A stretch of 24,524 bases of DNA. Origin: Rhizophagus sp. LPA8_4_AMF (lineage: Eukaryota; Glomeromycota; Glomeromycetes; Glomerales; Glomeraceae). The stretch's first letter is position 1; each line of letters opens with the position of its first letter. Position numbers and translations under genes: made by a program. Location of the stretch: NCBI GenBank assembly GCA_021464525.1, contig JADRCO010000930.1:1-24524 (forward strand), read 5' to 3'. Below the pieces are notes generated by a model. The model saw only the letters and a program-made list of their open reading frames with translations, ran no database searches and had not been told where the DNA came from. Shown here piece after piece: positions 1 to 11,760 of this stretch.

Positions 1-240
1 ACAAAATAACTAAGTAAGACTCCGTTCAGGCTGTAACCTTGGATGCAATTGGGAAGAAACCAGCCCGATCGTGAACCCTGCAGTGCGCACCATCCCTTTG
101 TACTTACCATACATACATAGAAGAAACGTGATGACTTGAATCCTCGAACTCCTGAGCCCGAAGCAGATCCTAAATACAAAGCCAAGATTCAAATAAAATA
201 TTATTATCAAAATACAGGCACAAATATTATCCAAAAAAAT
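1..240. repeat. Possible dispersed repeat fragment at window edge
   Basis: This stretch is clearly more GC-rich and less homopolymeric than the flanking DNA. On the minus strand it is open for 74 codons (234-10), with no recognisable domain and no start or splice context that I trust. From memory, similar short translated segments occur in many Rhizophagus predicted proteins, which would fit a dispersed, probably non-coding repeat or the end of a transposable element. No terminal repeat or family can be named from this piece, because it runs off the window. Low confidence. Confidence 0.3.
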
Positions 241-305
241 ATAAGAAACCTACAAAAATCCCAAATATTTCTGTGATCATGTTTTTCAGTGGGCCTGAAT
301 TGTAA

Positions 306-470
306 TAAGATTTTATCTATCGTGTAGATATTCGGAAGAATCATATAGATATGAAAGAAATAATATACAATTCGCTTTGGTGGAGAAGATGTGTAAGATT
401 TTATCTAAATGGATCATCGTATGGATATTCGGGGAAGTCATATAAATATGAAAGAAATAATATACAGTTT
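306..470. repeat. Imperfect tandem direct repeat, two copies of about 70-77 bp
   Basis: Copy 1 spans about 306-372 and copy 2 about 394-470. Both start with TAAGATTTTATCTA, share GATATTCGG in the middle, and end with ATATGAAAGAAATAATATACA. They differ by a short insertion and scattered substitutions, so the duplication is not recent. No gene function is visible. Confidence 0.7.
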
Positions 471-1313
471 AAATAAATAAAAAGGAAGGTCTTTTTATAT
501 GTTTTATTGTTATACAAACTAATGATGACTCACGAATCATAACTTATGCGAAAATGCAGAAAAATTTGTGTCAATATGACAATTAGGAATTTAAAGGAAA
601 TTTATGTATGTTTAGCAAATGACTCGACTTTTGTCAAATCTTAAGTTCGATATTAATGTATGACGTACAGGGTAGGGTGTATGACGAAAATAAAACAAAG
701 TCATTATAAATAAAATATGTATTTTACGATTGACAATAAAAAATACAAGTAATCTTTTTTTTAACTCTAAAAGGAATTTAATTCTAATTCCGGCCGCTAA
801 TATAATTTTTTCCTGGAATTATTCTGCCAAATTTATCATGTGATTTTTAATCATATGAGTTTGATCAGCAGAGACAAATGGATCGCTTGTTACTTTATTA
901 CAAGGATATTTAAATAACTGTATGACTAACCATTGACTTAGTAAAATTTAATTTTAAAATTTGTCTCACATCTTGCTCAATTACAAACTGACTTTTATTT
1001 ATGTAAAGAAATGATAAATTTACATGATAATTCTATAATCAGTGTTGAACAAAGTACATATACTCGATTATCAAAATCAAAAAAAATTTATATGAAAAAA
1101 TAAATCAAAATATATTTAATTACTATAAAGTCAGAAGATTTAATAATGATCTTACTAATTCACATTTAATTAAACTTACAGTAGATTCAGTCAATTCTTA
1201 ACGATTCTAAATGATCGCTATTGTCTGACAGTATACTTCCTGTAAATGATTAGTAGTTGAAATAAATAACTTGATAGATAAACAAGTAAATAGCCTATAT
1301 ATATATGATTAAA
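471..1313. other. AT-rich intergenic DNA, 3' side of the kinase gene
   Basis: There is no open frame, RNA gene or clear repeat beyond short A/T runs. The part next to 1314 should contain the 3' UTR and polyadenylation signals of the minus-strand kinase gene. AATAAA-like words are too frequent in this base composition to pick one. Confidence 0.5.
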
Positions 1314-2836
1314 TTACTTTAATTTAATACCTGAATATTTTTTGCTTGATATATTTTCATATGTTTCATAATAATCTTCAGAATTCGTTGCCTCAGGAAG
1401 ATTTTTAAAATTAAATAGTCTACTTTTATAAAAAGCTTTAGGATGCATTTTATTTGTCAAGGATGAATTATTAAGTGATGAATTATTAATTTTTTCAGCT
1501 GCTTCAAATTGGTTGATTAATTCCGTTCTAGTTGATTCCGCTTGATTCTCTATATGCCTATTAATTTCCTGTATCCATTCAGAAAAAGTCTTTGAAATTT
1601 TATATGTTCGTGGTCGATTTGATGGATCTGCATCCAAGCATTCTTTGATTAAATGCAAAATTAATTGAGGTACTTTAATATTAAATTCAGGTCTTAATCC
1701 TTCACATATATTTAATGCTAAAAATTCGTCATGTGCAATATTGTAATATGGAGGCAATTCTGAAATTACTACATATATAATTATGCCCAAACTGTAAATA
1801 TCAGAAGCTTGGGTATAATCTTGTCCTCTTAAAATTTCGGGAGCCAAATAAGATAATACGCCATACTTATTATTTTCTACACTTTCCAATTCATGATAAT
1901 TTGCGGGTTTACATAATCCCATATCCGTTATACAAGGGCTTGTAGAATTACATACTATATTTCCAATATGTAAATCTCGATGAATTAATCTTTTACCATG
2001 GATTTTCTTAAGTCCACTTGAAATACTAAATATAATATCCAACTTATATTTCCACGTTTTCAAAAACAAATCCAAATTCTCTTGAGGCCGTTCATTCATT
2101 TTATACGTTTTATGCAATCTTTTTGATCTATCGTTCAATAAATTTTGCAGATTTCCTATTTTAGCATAATTCATGACCATAATATAATCTTTTGTTTTTG
2201 GATCTAGAGATATTCCATAACATTTAATAACTTCATTCGGTGACTTAATGTCATGTACTTTTAGATGAGTTGTAATCTAATTATTATAAATAATTATTAG
2301 TATCAAAATTAATAAATTAACTTATATGGTATAACATATTGTACCTCATTAATAAATTCCAATGTAACATTTTGTGATTTATTCAAACTTTTAAGAGCTA
2401 CATGCTTATTTGCATTAAGTCTACTCCATTGATTTTTAGACGTATCCCAGTGTGAAATATAACCGTCTTTCCAAGTTGCTCTATATACTTTACCAAATCC
2501 ACCTTCTGCAATATACTTAGGGTTAATAAATCTATTATAGGGTATCCATTCTAATATTTGGGAACAATTTTTTGCTGATAACTGAGTATTTTGAATGAAC
2601 TTATCAATGTTATCATTACCACTCGTCCAATTATTAAAATCTTGTTGAAATCTTTTTGAATCACAAGTTTTACACCAATTATTCCCCGTATTTATTTGTT
2701 TGCACTCTATACATCTTCCATTTTTTTCCTCAATATTTTTTGAAAGACAAATCTCACAATATTTATGTGTTGAATAACTTACTTGTTTGCATCGAACACA
2801 ACCTCTATAACTTATTTCTTCCCTAAATTGATACAT
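1314..2836 (-). CDS. Protein kinase with N-terminal CxxC zinc knuckles (Rhizophagus-type TKL-like family)
   Basis: Two exons, 2836-2345 and 2276-1314, joined in phase 0 over a 68-nt GT-AG intron, give 484 aa. The N-terminus has four CxxC pairs (C13/C16, C27/C30, C42/C45, C55/C58), a pattern expected to bind two zinc ions. A linker with FNNWTSGN leads into the kinase domain: glycine loop IAEGGFGKVYRA (109-120), VALK lysine K149, probable alpha-C Glu E164, HRDLHIGN (263-270, catalytic D265), a DMG metal motif (D282) in place of DFG, and LAPE (308-311). The essential residues are present, so it is probably an active Ser/Thr or dual-specificity kinase. The C-terminus has FKNLPE and YYE motifs that I recall from the large Rhizophagus kinase family. 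The short basic end after ISSKKYSG may be cut off relative to relatives. The substrate is unknown. Confidence 0.9.
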
Positions 2837-4085
2837 GGTATAAATTTTAACGTCAAATCTTTTTATTTGGTAATTATCTATTGACGACTTTTATATACGA
2901 TATATTTCAGGTGATCGACACGTGGGCCCGTGCAATGTTACGTACCATTTTTTCTAAAACAAGCCTAATATTTGGCCGAGATAGTTACACTTATCTTACA
3001 GTATATATAACAAAAACGAACCTTTAGACAATCCTTTTAAGATTAATAGAAAGCTCACCCTGGATTTAAAGTTATAGGCTTTTTTTCGTAAAAATGAAGA
3101 TAAAGAATAAAAGAATATGATAATGGTCCCATTCATGGAAAATTACTAGTGCGAAAAGACTAATTTCTAATATACGTATTTTATGAAATACATATCTTAT
3201 TTTTCAAGTAAAAAAAGAAATAATAGTTGCAAAATTTCATAATAAGTAAATGTATAAATATTTGAATCGGGATAATGGCGTAAAAAAAAAAGTTCATGAA
3301 GTAACTTAAAAAAACGGATTCAATCAGCTTTCGGAATGCTTTGAATATTAATGACTAGTATAATTAGTAATCACTAATATTAAACATCACATTAATAAAT
3401 TGTTTTAATATATTTTAAATTTTCCGTAATCTATATCAAATTACAAAAAAATTTTTTTTTTTCGATTTTATTATTAAGTATTAATACTGTATGATTCTGA
3501 ATTATATCACGTTATTATCAAGATACATTTTTCACGAATTAAGTATATAATTGATTTTTCGAATTAAAGCTTATAATAAATGTGATGTCGCCTATAAACA
3601 GTTCCTTAATTTTATTCTTATTATTAAACGTTTCTAATCTTGTTCTTCCGAATACAATCGTAAATATTTTCCATTTAATCCACTTTTTCAGATCAAATCA
3701 TCTTTAATCATAGATGGGTTCAGAGTGATTTAAGTGTTTAAAATGGATCAGAATTCAATATAGCTCAAAAGCTTCCCTGTTGACATGACATTTTTCGCGA
3801 ATTCTTTTTCGTTCCTTCATTATAAACAACTTTTGGTAATCAGTTAACTTTCAACTATTATGAGAATTCACCAAGAATAATTTGTAAGAAAGAAAAAATT
3901 TTTTTTTTTTATTATTTAAAATTTTTAACGATTAATTAAATTAAGTATTAAATTACTAATGCAAAGATGTGTATGACTTGATAAACACGTGATCACAATT
4001 GCTGTTTATTTATTTAAATCTGAATAATAAACATAAATAGTATCTAACAATGCTAGATAAAAATGTTTTTGATAACAATTCAAGG
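2837..4085. other. Intergenic region: kinase promoter and lipase 3' flank
   Basis: No credible gene. It lies upstream of the minus-strand kinase and downstream of the minus-strand lipase. It holds two CACGTG E-boxes (2919-2924 and 3986-3991), several A/T homopolymers and otherwise featureless AT-rich DNA. Confidence 0.6.
2919..2933. promoter_or_regulatory. CACGTG E-box next to a GGGCCC palindrome, kinase promoter
   Basis: CACGTG at 2919-2924 is directly followed by GGCCCGTG. It lies about 83 bp upstream of the kinase start codon at 2836, in a locally GC-rich island within AT-rich DNA. CACGTG is the site of fungal bHLH factors of the Cbf1/Pho4 type; its use here is an inference from sequence and position only. 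Confidence 0.35.
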
Positions 4086-6683
4086 TTAAATTAAATCTTG
4101 TCCATCAGCAGGAGTAATAATACCATCATCTTCAGATGAAGAAGATGATGATTGACTTGCAATCATATCATATTTTAAATTATTAAAAATATCATCATCA
4201 TCAATGCTACCATTATTACTATTACTACTTTCACTAAAATTTCCACCATTACTGCTATCACTATCAGTGGCTTCACCGTTAATTAACATTTCATCAGATT
4301 CTTCTTGTCCACTACTAGATTGATCAAAATAATCACTACTACTTCCACCACTAGTATTATTAGTAGTATTAAGATTAACGGGAGATTGAACAATTGAAGG
4401 AGATGACATAGTTCTACCATGTCCAATATGACCATCATTTGTTGCATCATCATTTCTTTGATATCTCAATTTTTTTCTTTCTTCTCTTTTAACATGATCT
4501 TTTCCCTTTTGTATTGCCCTCTCAATTTTTAATCGATTTGAAATCATATGAAGTTTAGGCCAAGTTACTCTTTGACCAATTGTAATCATTTTATCTAATC
4601 TCTCATAATCAGGATCTGAAAGAATATAAAAGAAATCGGATATTTTTGATTTTGGCCATATAGTAATATTACCCTCAAATCTTTGTAACCAAATAGAACT
4701 CCAATCTTGATCAGCAACTTTAGGTAACAACTCTAAATCTCTTATCCATTTTAACCATTTATTTAAGTCTAATTTTAAATATTGTTCAATACTTGACAAT
4801 AAAAATCCTCCTCTCCATCCTCTACCAAGTCTATGACTAACTGGTCTACCAACTGATCCTCTTGGAGCATAAAAAAATAAATGAATATGCGGATTAACTT
4901 GTGATACTATTGTGTTTTTTACATTAAAATGCATATGTAATGATTGAGTTGGTATATCCGTGCGAAGTGATCCATCTTTCCATTTATTTCCATAATTATA
5001 TGGTACGATAGTACCATTCTTTAATTTTTGCATCAAAACAACTGGATTCAAGATTCCTGGAACTGCTGCACTGGCAATAACTACGTGATAAGTAAAAAAA
5101 AAAAAATTTAATTAAAATTTAATATTAAATTAAATTAAATTAATGAAAACAGATCAACCAAGTTTCTAATTTACCTGCAGACCATATTACACAATCAGGC
5201 GCTGTTATATAGTTTAAAACTTTGGGAGGAGAATGTGGATCATAAGGTATAACAGAAATGTTAAGTATTCTACCGGTTCTTTCGTAAGCTTCTCTAAAAG
5301 TTAAACTGCCCTTTGTAATCCATTGAGTTTTACGTGCCCAATCTACTGCATCAAATCTAGAACCAAATGTCCACCAACGTTTAAGCCAAATATCCATTGA
5401 TTCAGAACATGCTGTAAGTTTTTGACTTAATTCTGGTTTAAGTACTTGAACTAATTCATCATCAGTACGTACACATACAAGAGCGGCTATTAAACCTCCC
5501 GCACTTGTTCCTGTTAAAACTGTTGGTAATAAATTTGCTTCGAATAACGCTTTTACTACTCCTAAATGATAATATCCAAAACTTGCACCACCACTTAAAC
5601 ATAATGCTGTCCTTCCATAATTTTTTTGTGTATTTCTGAATAATTTACGTTTCTCTTCTAACGGCAATGATTTTGATGTTCGTAAATAGTTAAGCGATTC
5701 CGTCACTAAAATTATAAAAAAAAAAATTACATATAAAAATAAGTTTAATATATATATGTGATATTGAAAAAGTTTTATTAAAATTATTTTACCTTCATCA
5801 ATATAATTTTCGACAATCTTTTTCGTACCAAAATAAGTTTGAGAATATAATCTTACATTTTCAACTCCAGCAAAATTATTTTTAACACAATTTTGCAAGA
5901 CACTCTTTAACAATGATTGAGAATCATTACTTGATAAAGATGAAGATTCTCTCAATTTTATTAAATCTTTATTAACTTTTTGTAATAAATTAAAATCATA
6001 ATAACCGAATGGAGTTTCATATTTCCATTCATCATAATGAAAATATGAATCAAGTTGCTGTGCTGCTTCTTTCCATTCTTTATATGTTGTGGAATGACGT
6101 AATTTTTCCCTTAATAAATATCTTTCACCTCTCCTATTAAAAAGGCCATTTAAAGATTAGTTTCTTTTCCATTTTAGAGGAAAGAAAATAAATTACTTAC
6201 CATTGAACAAAATATTCCCAAAGATTTACTATTTGTCTTACCAAAACATAACATAACAATTCAAAGGCAATAACAATAAAAATGGATAACTATAAAATAA
6301 AATAAAATATTATTTATAAAAATATTTATTCAAAATCGAAATAAAATGTTTTTTTTTTGATAATAACATACCATTAAAGGGAATCTAACGATATGATAAG
6401 AAATACCGTCAAATCCATTTGGTACTTTAGGTTTCTTCTTTTTAACTTTTTGTCTAATAGGCATAAAATCTGTTACCGCAACAATATGTTCAGTAGAATC
6501 CTGTTCAGGATCTTCCGCTAATGCTTTAGCAAATGCTTCTATATGCTCTTCATTTACATAATCTAAAATATATTCATCAATTATATTTCGAGAATGTTTT
6601 TTTGTTGATGTGGATTTGGTTGTTGTTGAATGCTTTCGTGATGTTGTACGAGATGATGATGTTGTTGATCTATGCGAAGACAT
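4086..6683 (-). CDS. Patatin-domain triacylglycerol lipase, TGL3/TGL4/TGL5 type
   Basis: Five exons (6683-6372, 6289-6201, 6133-5793, 5705-5175, 5080-4086) keep one frame through four GT-AG introns of 67-94 nt and give 755 aa. Residues 1-30 are Ser/Thr-rich. A hydrophobic segment (about 101-125) may anchor the protein at the lipid droplet or ER surface. It is followed by the conserved FVQWRGERY stretch typical of the DUF3336 region of this family. The patatin domain shows the oxyanion motif GGASFG (286-291), the nucleophile motif GTSAG (Ser315) and WKDG with Asp460, the expected second residue of the Ser-Asp dyad. The C-terminal 120 residues are Ser/Asn/Asp/Glu-rich and look disordered. Yeast relatives break down stored triacylglycerol in lipid droplets and some also acylate lysophospholipids. 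A start at 6782 in the same frame is possible, but it would add a low-complexity leader; I prefer the ATG at 6683. Confidence 0.93.
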
Positions 6684-6824
6684 GTTGTAAATAGATATTT
6701 TGCAAATTCTATAATAATATTTTATTTTATTTTTTTTTTTTGTTGACGATGAAGAAAAATAAATAGTAGTTGTAAATGTCAAAGAATATGGAATAATTTA
6801 TATAAATAAATTTAAAATGATGAT

Positions 6825-6931
6825 CCAATAAGTCACTGAATTAGCTGCTTGATATATGCAAGCCATACATACTGCCATAATTATCAGCTTTATCAGGCGG
6901 AAGAATGCAAAAATTGAGCCAATCCAATTGG
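6825..6931. promoter_or_regulatory. Cluster of CCAAT boxes in the lipase promoter
   Basis: CCAAT occurs at 6825-6829, 6919-6923 and 6924-6928, the last inside the palindrome CCAATTGG. They lie about 140-250 bp upstream of the lipase ATG. This is the usual distance for the fungal HAP/NF-Y complex. With the gene on the minus strand the motifs are in reverse orientation, which NF-Y tolerates. Inference only. Confidence 0.35.
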
Positions 6932-7483
6932 AAACAATTATAAAAATAAACTTACCAATAAGTATTGTTTTGTTTAAAAAAAATAATTTTGAAAAAAAGA
7001 ATCTTTAAATAATAAATAAATTAAACTTTAATAAGAAAAAAAAAATTTTATATTTGTGGGGAAATTAAATTAAAAGGGTTCATTCAAATACGTACATATA
7101 GATATTTATATATTATTTTTTTTATACAATTTTTTTACAATACTAAAAAATTTCAATTATGGGATGTTTATAAATCTATTACAAAAGGGGAAACCCAAAC
7201 AGACGGCAACTACCAAAATAAACAATTACAGTGGGCTTACCTTATTTATATTATCATTATTATTATATAAAAAAAAAGATTTTTTTTTTTTGCCCCAATG
7301 ATGTGTGAAAATTGAGGCAAATTTTTTGGGGCGAAGAAATATTTATTTGGCTACGTTCACTTTAATGCAATTGTGAAATCTGTACATTAATTAGTAACCT
7401 TTTTATTTGGAAAAAATTGAAATGTGCATCATATAAATTAAAGAAACGTGTTAAAAATACAAATGTCATAAAATCTGTACTCA

Positions 7484-7508
7484 GTATTTGCGGTATTTGC
7501 GTATTTGC
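7484..7508. repeat. Three near-tandem copies of GTATTTGC
   Basis: Copies at 7484-7491, 7493-7500 and 7501-7508. The last continues into AT, giving ATTTGCAT, an octamer-like word. Either a small local duplication or a protein-binding cluster; nothing else supports function. Confidence 0.6.
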
Positions 7509-8452
7509 ATTAAAAAAAAAATCATGAATCTTTCCATATGGACATATGTCATATGGATGATATTCGCATATCATATCAACATTTATATCTCTTACATATT
7601 TTATGAAAAAGCGTTAAAACTTTCCTTATACAATCGTATTATCAGTCGGACTTTGTACGATACAAAGAATATGACTGAACTATTTTGGGGTGATTGCATA
7701 TTTGTTATTTTTTAAATTATGATCTTCATAAGGTTAATCCAATATCATATGAATAGTATAAGTTTAAAGTTTAGACTGTTTTGGACGGAATCATTTTTCA
7801 AATTGACTTATTAATCCATCAAAGAAGTTTTTTTTCCCCCAAAAAATCAATTATTTTTCTTTTTGTTTAATAAAATAAAATATTACATACTTTAATTAAT
7901 AATAATTAAACTAAAACTTTTATGAGATAATCAAAAATTTTCGTCATTTTTTTTTTGTCGATTTTCTTATTATTTATTGGATTACTTGTATTTCAATAAA
8001 CGATGGAACCAACCGAATGTTCCTCCGTGTTTCAAATTTATCTATTTTAATTATTTTGGAATACCACGAAAAACTAGAGATCTTACGCCCAATTCTTGGG
8101 GGTTATTAAATCAATAAACAACACAAAAAAAATTATTAAGTTCAATTGTCATATGCGAAAATGGCTATAAACGAATGTTTCCTCGGATAAAACTCGTAAA
8201 AATAAATCGAAATTTTAATGTGAAATTTTGAAATTGTCAACAAATATGGTATATCGTACAACATGATATATTAATTAATCTCGTGTAATGACATAAGGTA
8301 GACAAATAATGATAGTTATAGTACGTTGTAACTATATCACATGTAAACTCATGATTTTAAAAAATACAATTTTTAAGTTTTTTTTTAGATTTTAATTAAT
8401 TAATTATCTTAACAAGTTAAAATTAATAAATGAATAGTATCTCAACATTTCC

Positions 8453-9712
8453 CTATATAATAAACTCATTAAAATCATCACCGATAACATGTAATATAGG
8501 ATCTTCAATTTCTTCTGATGGTGATTGAGAAATAATCGGTGTTATTGTTGCCGTCATCGTTTCAGTTTTCGCTCTTTTACCATCACCATCATCAAAAATT
8601 ACCGATGATGATTCTTCCGTTGTGTTATTTGTAGTTTTTGCAGGTGGTGATGTTAATGCTTCATTAATTGTATATACTGTTTTCAAAGTTTTTTTCTTGG
8701 CATTCTGAATTCTAATGTTTATTTTATTAAAAAAAAAAGAAAAATTTAATTATCTTTCACATATACATAGATTAATAAAATCAAAATGTTTTCAATGATG
8801 AAATTGAAATTTTACATACGTTTCAGAAGATGCTAAGGTGTAAATTCCTTTGCTCAAATTATGCCACGCATTTGAAGTAAAATCAGCCGTTTTACGCCTT
8901 GTTTGTTGAACTCTAATAAAATTATTAATTATAAGTAGTAGATCAATGGATAATACAATTAAAATCAATAATACAAAAACTTACGGCTGTGAATTGGCCA
9001 CGTCAGCAACCACACTTTTAATCTGTGATAATTTTTCTTGTGTCCTATGAAACAAATAAATAAATAAAATAAAATAAAAAAGGATTAAGATTAAACCATT
9101 TATTTGATCCCATGTTTAATTTCCGCAACAGTAATTATTTTCTCAAAAATTAATACGTACAATTCGCTCTCTTTAACTTTTTGTATTCCACCAATAACAC
9201 CTGCAATTCCTTTACCCAACCCATTCATAAAATTATTTGTTTCTCCTTCTAAATTATTTGTAATGGAAGAAAGTGATGCTGGTGAAGAAGGTGAATTACT
9301 ATTACTTTCTTCATCAATATTTTTTGTAATATTGGCCTCCCATTGTTTTTTCAATAATCTTAATTCTTCTTCATGTCTTTTTAATTCTTCTCGTAATTCC
9401 AATACTTTACGTTCTTTCCTTGCTATAAAATGTAATAATTCTGAATGTTGTTCGGAAGGTGTTGAAGGTGTTATTCGAGATTGTTTAATGGCGAGTTCAG
9501 TTTGAATCTATAATTGATTCATTTCGCATTTAATTGTTATTCTAACTGAATCTAGTAAATTTAAATATAATCACTTATTTCGAAAATTTTCTTTCTACCT
9601 TAAGTTTATCATTGTCAATTTTTTCAACACTTTCCTTTTTAGGTGACTTCGGTAAATCTAGTTTTACATCCTTTTCTGAACCTACGGAAAAAGGTCTTTC
9701 GCTTTGTGCCAT
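8453..9712 (-). CDS. Coiled-coil protein, possibly of the fungal DUF4048 family
   Basis: Five exons (9712-9599, 9507-9161, 9044-8985, 8912-8820, 8711-8453) join in one frame over GT-AG introns of 72-116 nt and give 290 aa. Residues 61-98 form a strongly charged Glu/Lys/Arg/Leu helix (ARKERKVLELREEL and onward), a predicted coiled coil. The middle carries a Gly-rich patch, NGLGKGIAGVIGGIQ (about 135-150), and a short segment NAWHNLSKGIYTL. The C-terminal 80 residues are Ser/Thr/Pro/acidic and probably disordered. The order of coiled coil followed by Gly-rich segment reminds me of fungal DUF4048 proteins, but I cannot confirm this and name no function. It shares a 508-bp divergent promoter with the FAHD1-like gene. 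Confidence 0.8.
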
Positions 9713-10220
9713 TTTTAAATCGTTATTCTACCAATATATTTTTTTAAAAAAAAATAAAATATGTATATATATATATATTACAAAAAAAAAAAAAAATCGA
9801 TTAATCGAAATTTGTGTGAAAAAAAAGGAATGAAATGATAGGCTTTAAAATCTGCTTTAAATGTATCTTTTTATATAACCAAATATGCACAGCTTATATT
9901 GAATCAAGATAGTGTAACCTTTTAAATCTATAAATACTAGACTTTCTTTGTATTAGTTTTCTTTGTTAACTTGCAATTTAAATACGCAATTTTTTTTACA
10001 TTCCAAATTAAGTTACCAAAGGAATACTAGGAAATTTGATTTTTCCTCTTTTTTTTTTTAAAAAAAAAATTGTACCTGTGAAACTACAGAAAAGAACGGA
10101 AAAACTTATAATCTTGAGTTTAGTACTGTTTTTTGTTAGTGATCGATCTGATCTCATTTCACGTGAATTGGTAACATAAATGATAAATCACAAGAGCAAA
10201 TTCAAAATTCTCCGTGAACC
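9713..10220. promoter_or_regulatory. Divergent promoter between the coiled-coil gene and FAHD1
   Basis: This 508-bp space separates two start codons that point away from each other. It holds an (AT)n run near 9763-9778, poly(A) at about 9782-9796, a T-run/A-run palindrome at about 10049-10070, and TTCACGTGAA with the E-box CACGTG at 10160-10165, about 56 bp upstream of the FAHD1 ATG. The homopolymers probably keep the region free of nucleosomes. Confidence 0.5.
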
Positions 10221-11543
10221 ATGCAAAACTTTACAAAAATTGGAAAAAAAATTGTTGGAATAGGTCGCAATTTTAGGTATTTCGCGCTCTTAAAATGTTT
10301 TAATATTATCAAAAATTCTGAATGATTTCGTCATTAATATTTTTTTTTTTAATTTAAAGTGAACATGCAAAAGAACTTGGCAATGCTGTTCCAAATTCCC
10401 CGTTCTTTTTTCTTAAACCAACTTCTTCTTACTTATTATCAGGTAAAGAAGTAGAAATACCTAAAGGTTGTATTGTTCATCATGAAGGTATATACATATA
10501 CAGTATTTATTCTTAACCTTTTTTAAATTTCGCTCTTATTCTGTTATTATTAACATTTTTTTCGGTTCTTAATTAGTCGAATTGGGTGTCGTAATAGGCA
10601 AAGATGGTAGGGATATCCGAGAATCAGAAGCGATGAATTATGTAGAAGGTAAGTGAACGCGTAGATTTTGTCTTTCACGTACATATTCCGCTTTAAATGC
10701 GTTATTCAACTCAAAATAATTTTCTTTCTAGGATACGCGCTTGGTATTGATTTGACGGCGCGTAATCTCCAAGTAATAATTATATATAATTCGAGTTATA
10801 ATTTGTAACTTCTTTATATATATTAAAGTCAATTATTAGGAAGTGGTAAAGAAAAAAGGATTACCGTGGAGTGCGGCAAAAGGTTTTGATACCTTCACAC
10901 CAATTGGGTGAGCTTACATTTTCGTAAATAGATTCGTTTATTACGTACGATGATCTTTGTACTCTTTATTTGGGAAATGGATATAAATCCGAAAAGACTT
11001 TTAAAGAATATTGACTTTAATTTTTTATCGTAATTCATTAATTTTTAGAGAATTTATTCCAAAATCAGAAATAGAAGATCCTCATAATGTAAATTTATGG
11101 CTTAAGGTAGATATTATTATAATTTATAATCAATTAAAAAAAAGTTTTCGACCACACATCTGAGTATAAACCCTTGATAATTTTGATTTTTACATCTAAA
11201 AACATCTAGTTAAACGGAGAAATGAAACAAAACGGTACTACAAAAGACATGATATTCAATATTCCTACATTAATTGAATACGTAAGTTCAATCATGAAAC
11301 TAGAAAAGGGTGATTTGATATTAACGGGTAAGTTTAGATGTTTTGTTTCTTTTTATTATAGTAAAAAAGCATTTTTCTTAAATAAAGATTAATTTTTTTA
11401 TACATATAGGTACACCCTCAGGTGTTGGATCTATTCATCCAGATCAAGTCATCACTGCAGGATTAAACGTTAATAATAATAATTTATCTACCATTAAATT
11501 TCCTGTTGTGGAAAGGGTTGGATTATTTGAATTTAAACCATAA
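10221..11543 (+). CDS. FAHD1-like fumarylacetoacetate hydrolase-family enzyme (acylpyruvase / oxaloacetate decarboxylase)
   Basis: Eight exons (10221-10276, 10360-10487, 10577-10648, 10732-10772, 10840-10907, 11049-11106, 11210-11327, 11410-11543) read in one frame to TAA and give 224 aa, the usual length for FAHD1. The protein begins with IVGIGRNF and has [34 protein letters not shown] and TGTPSGVG. These are the classic blocks of the family. Predicted metal ligands are E61, E63 and D92, with K113 as the conserved lysine. Animal FAHD1 is mitochondrial and cleaves acylpyruvates and decarboxylates oxaloacetate; the short N-terminus [10 protein letters not shown] may or may not act as a targeting signal. 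The exons are very small and introns take about half the gene. The 3' end faces the RWDD1-like gene. Confidence 0.95.
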
Positions 11544-11760
11544 TTATTTAAAGAAGGGGTAAACAACAAGTATGAGGAGCGAAATAATATTATTAGATCG
11601 CCTTAGGTAAAAAATTTTAATTTTTTGAAACATTCCATTATTCATAAATTGATCTTTTGAAACAAAAAAAAAATAAATATAAAAAAATAAATATTTTAAC
11701 TTAATATTAGAAATATGGATGTATATTAAATCACTATTAAATACCTTAAAAAAAAATAAA
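11544..11760. terminator. Convergent 3' intergenic region
   Basis: This 217-bp gap lies between the stop codons of two genes that converge. It must carry both polyadenylation regions. It is A/T-rich with several AATAAA-like words on both strands, but no single site can be chosen. Confidence 0.5.

Larger units (their letters stand above)
6684..8452. other. Intergenic region upstream of the lipase
   Basis: 1.77 kb without a credible gene, between the lipase start and the stop of the coiled-coil gene (both minus strand). Short open frames at 7362-7574 and 7488-7715 overlap on opposite strands, are AT-driven and show no domain. The region contains three CCAAT boxes near the lipase, a threefold GTATTTGC repeat (7484-7508) and a near-palindrome rich in CATATG (7534-7556). 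Confidence 0.55.

Noticed and set aside
6684-6782. N-terminal extension of the lipase by 33 codons
   Set aside because: The added residues come from a T/A homopolymer-rich leader. The ATG at 6683 begins the Ser/Thr-rich N-terminus more plausibly.
7534-7556. CATATG-rich near-palindrome
   Set aside because: Imperfect, made of simple AT words, with no second copy or target-site duplication.
7362-7715. Two overlapping open frames on opposite strands
   Set aside because: Both are about 70 codons, lie in AT-rich DNA, lack domains, splice context or biased codon use, and probably arise by chance.
9104-9505. 133-codon plus-strand open frame
   Set aside because: It is the antisense of the main exon of the coiled-coil gene, whose own frame continues across four spliced junctions.
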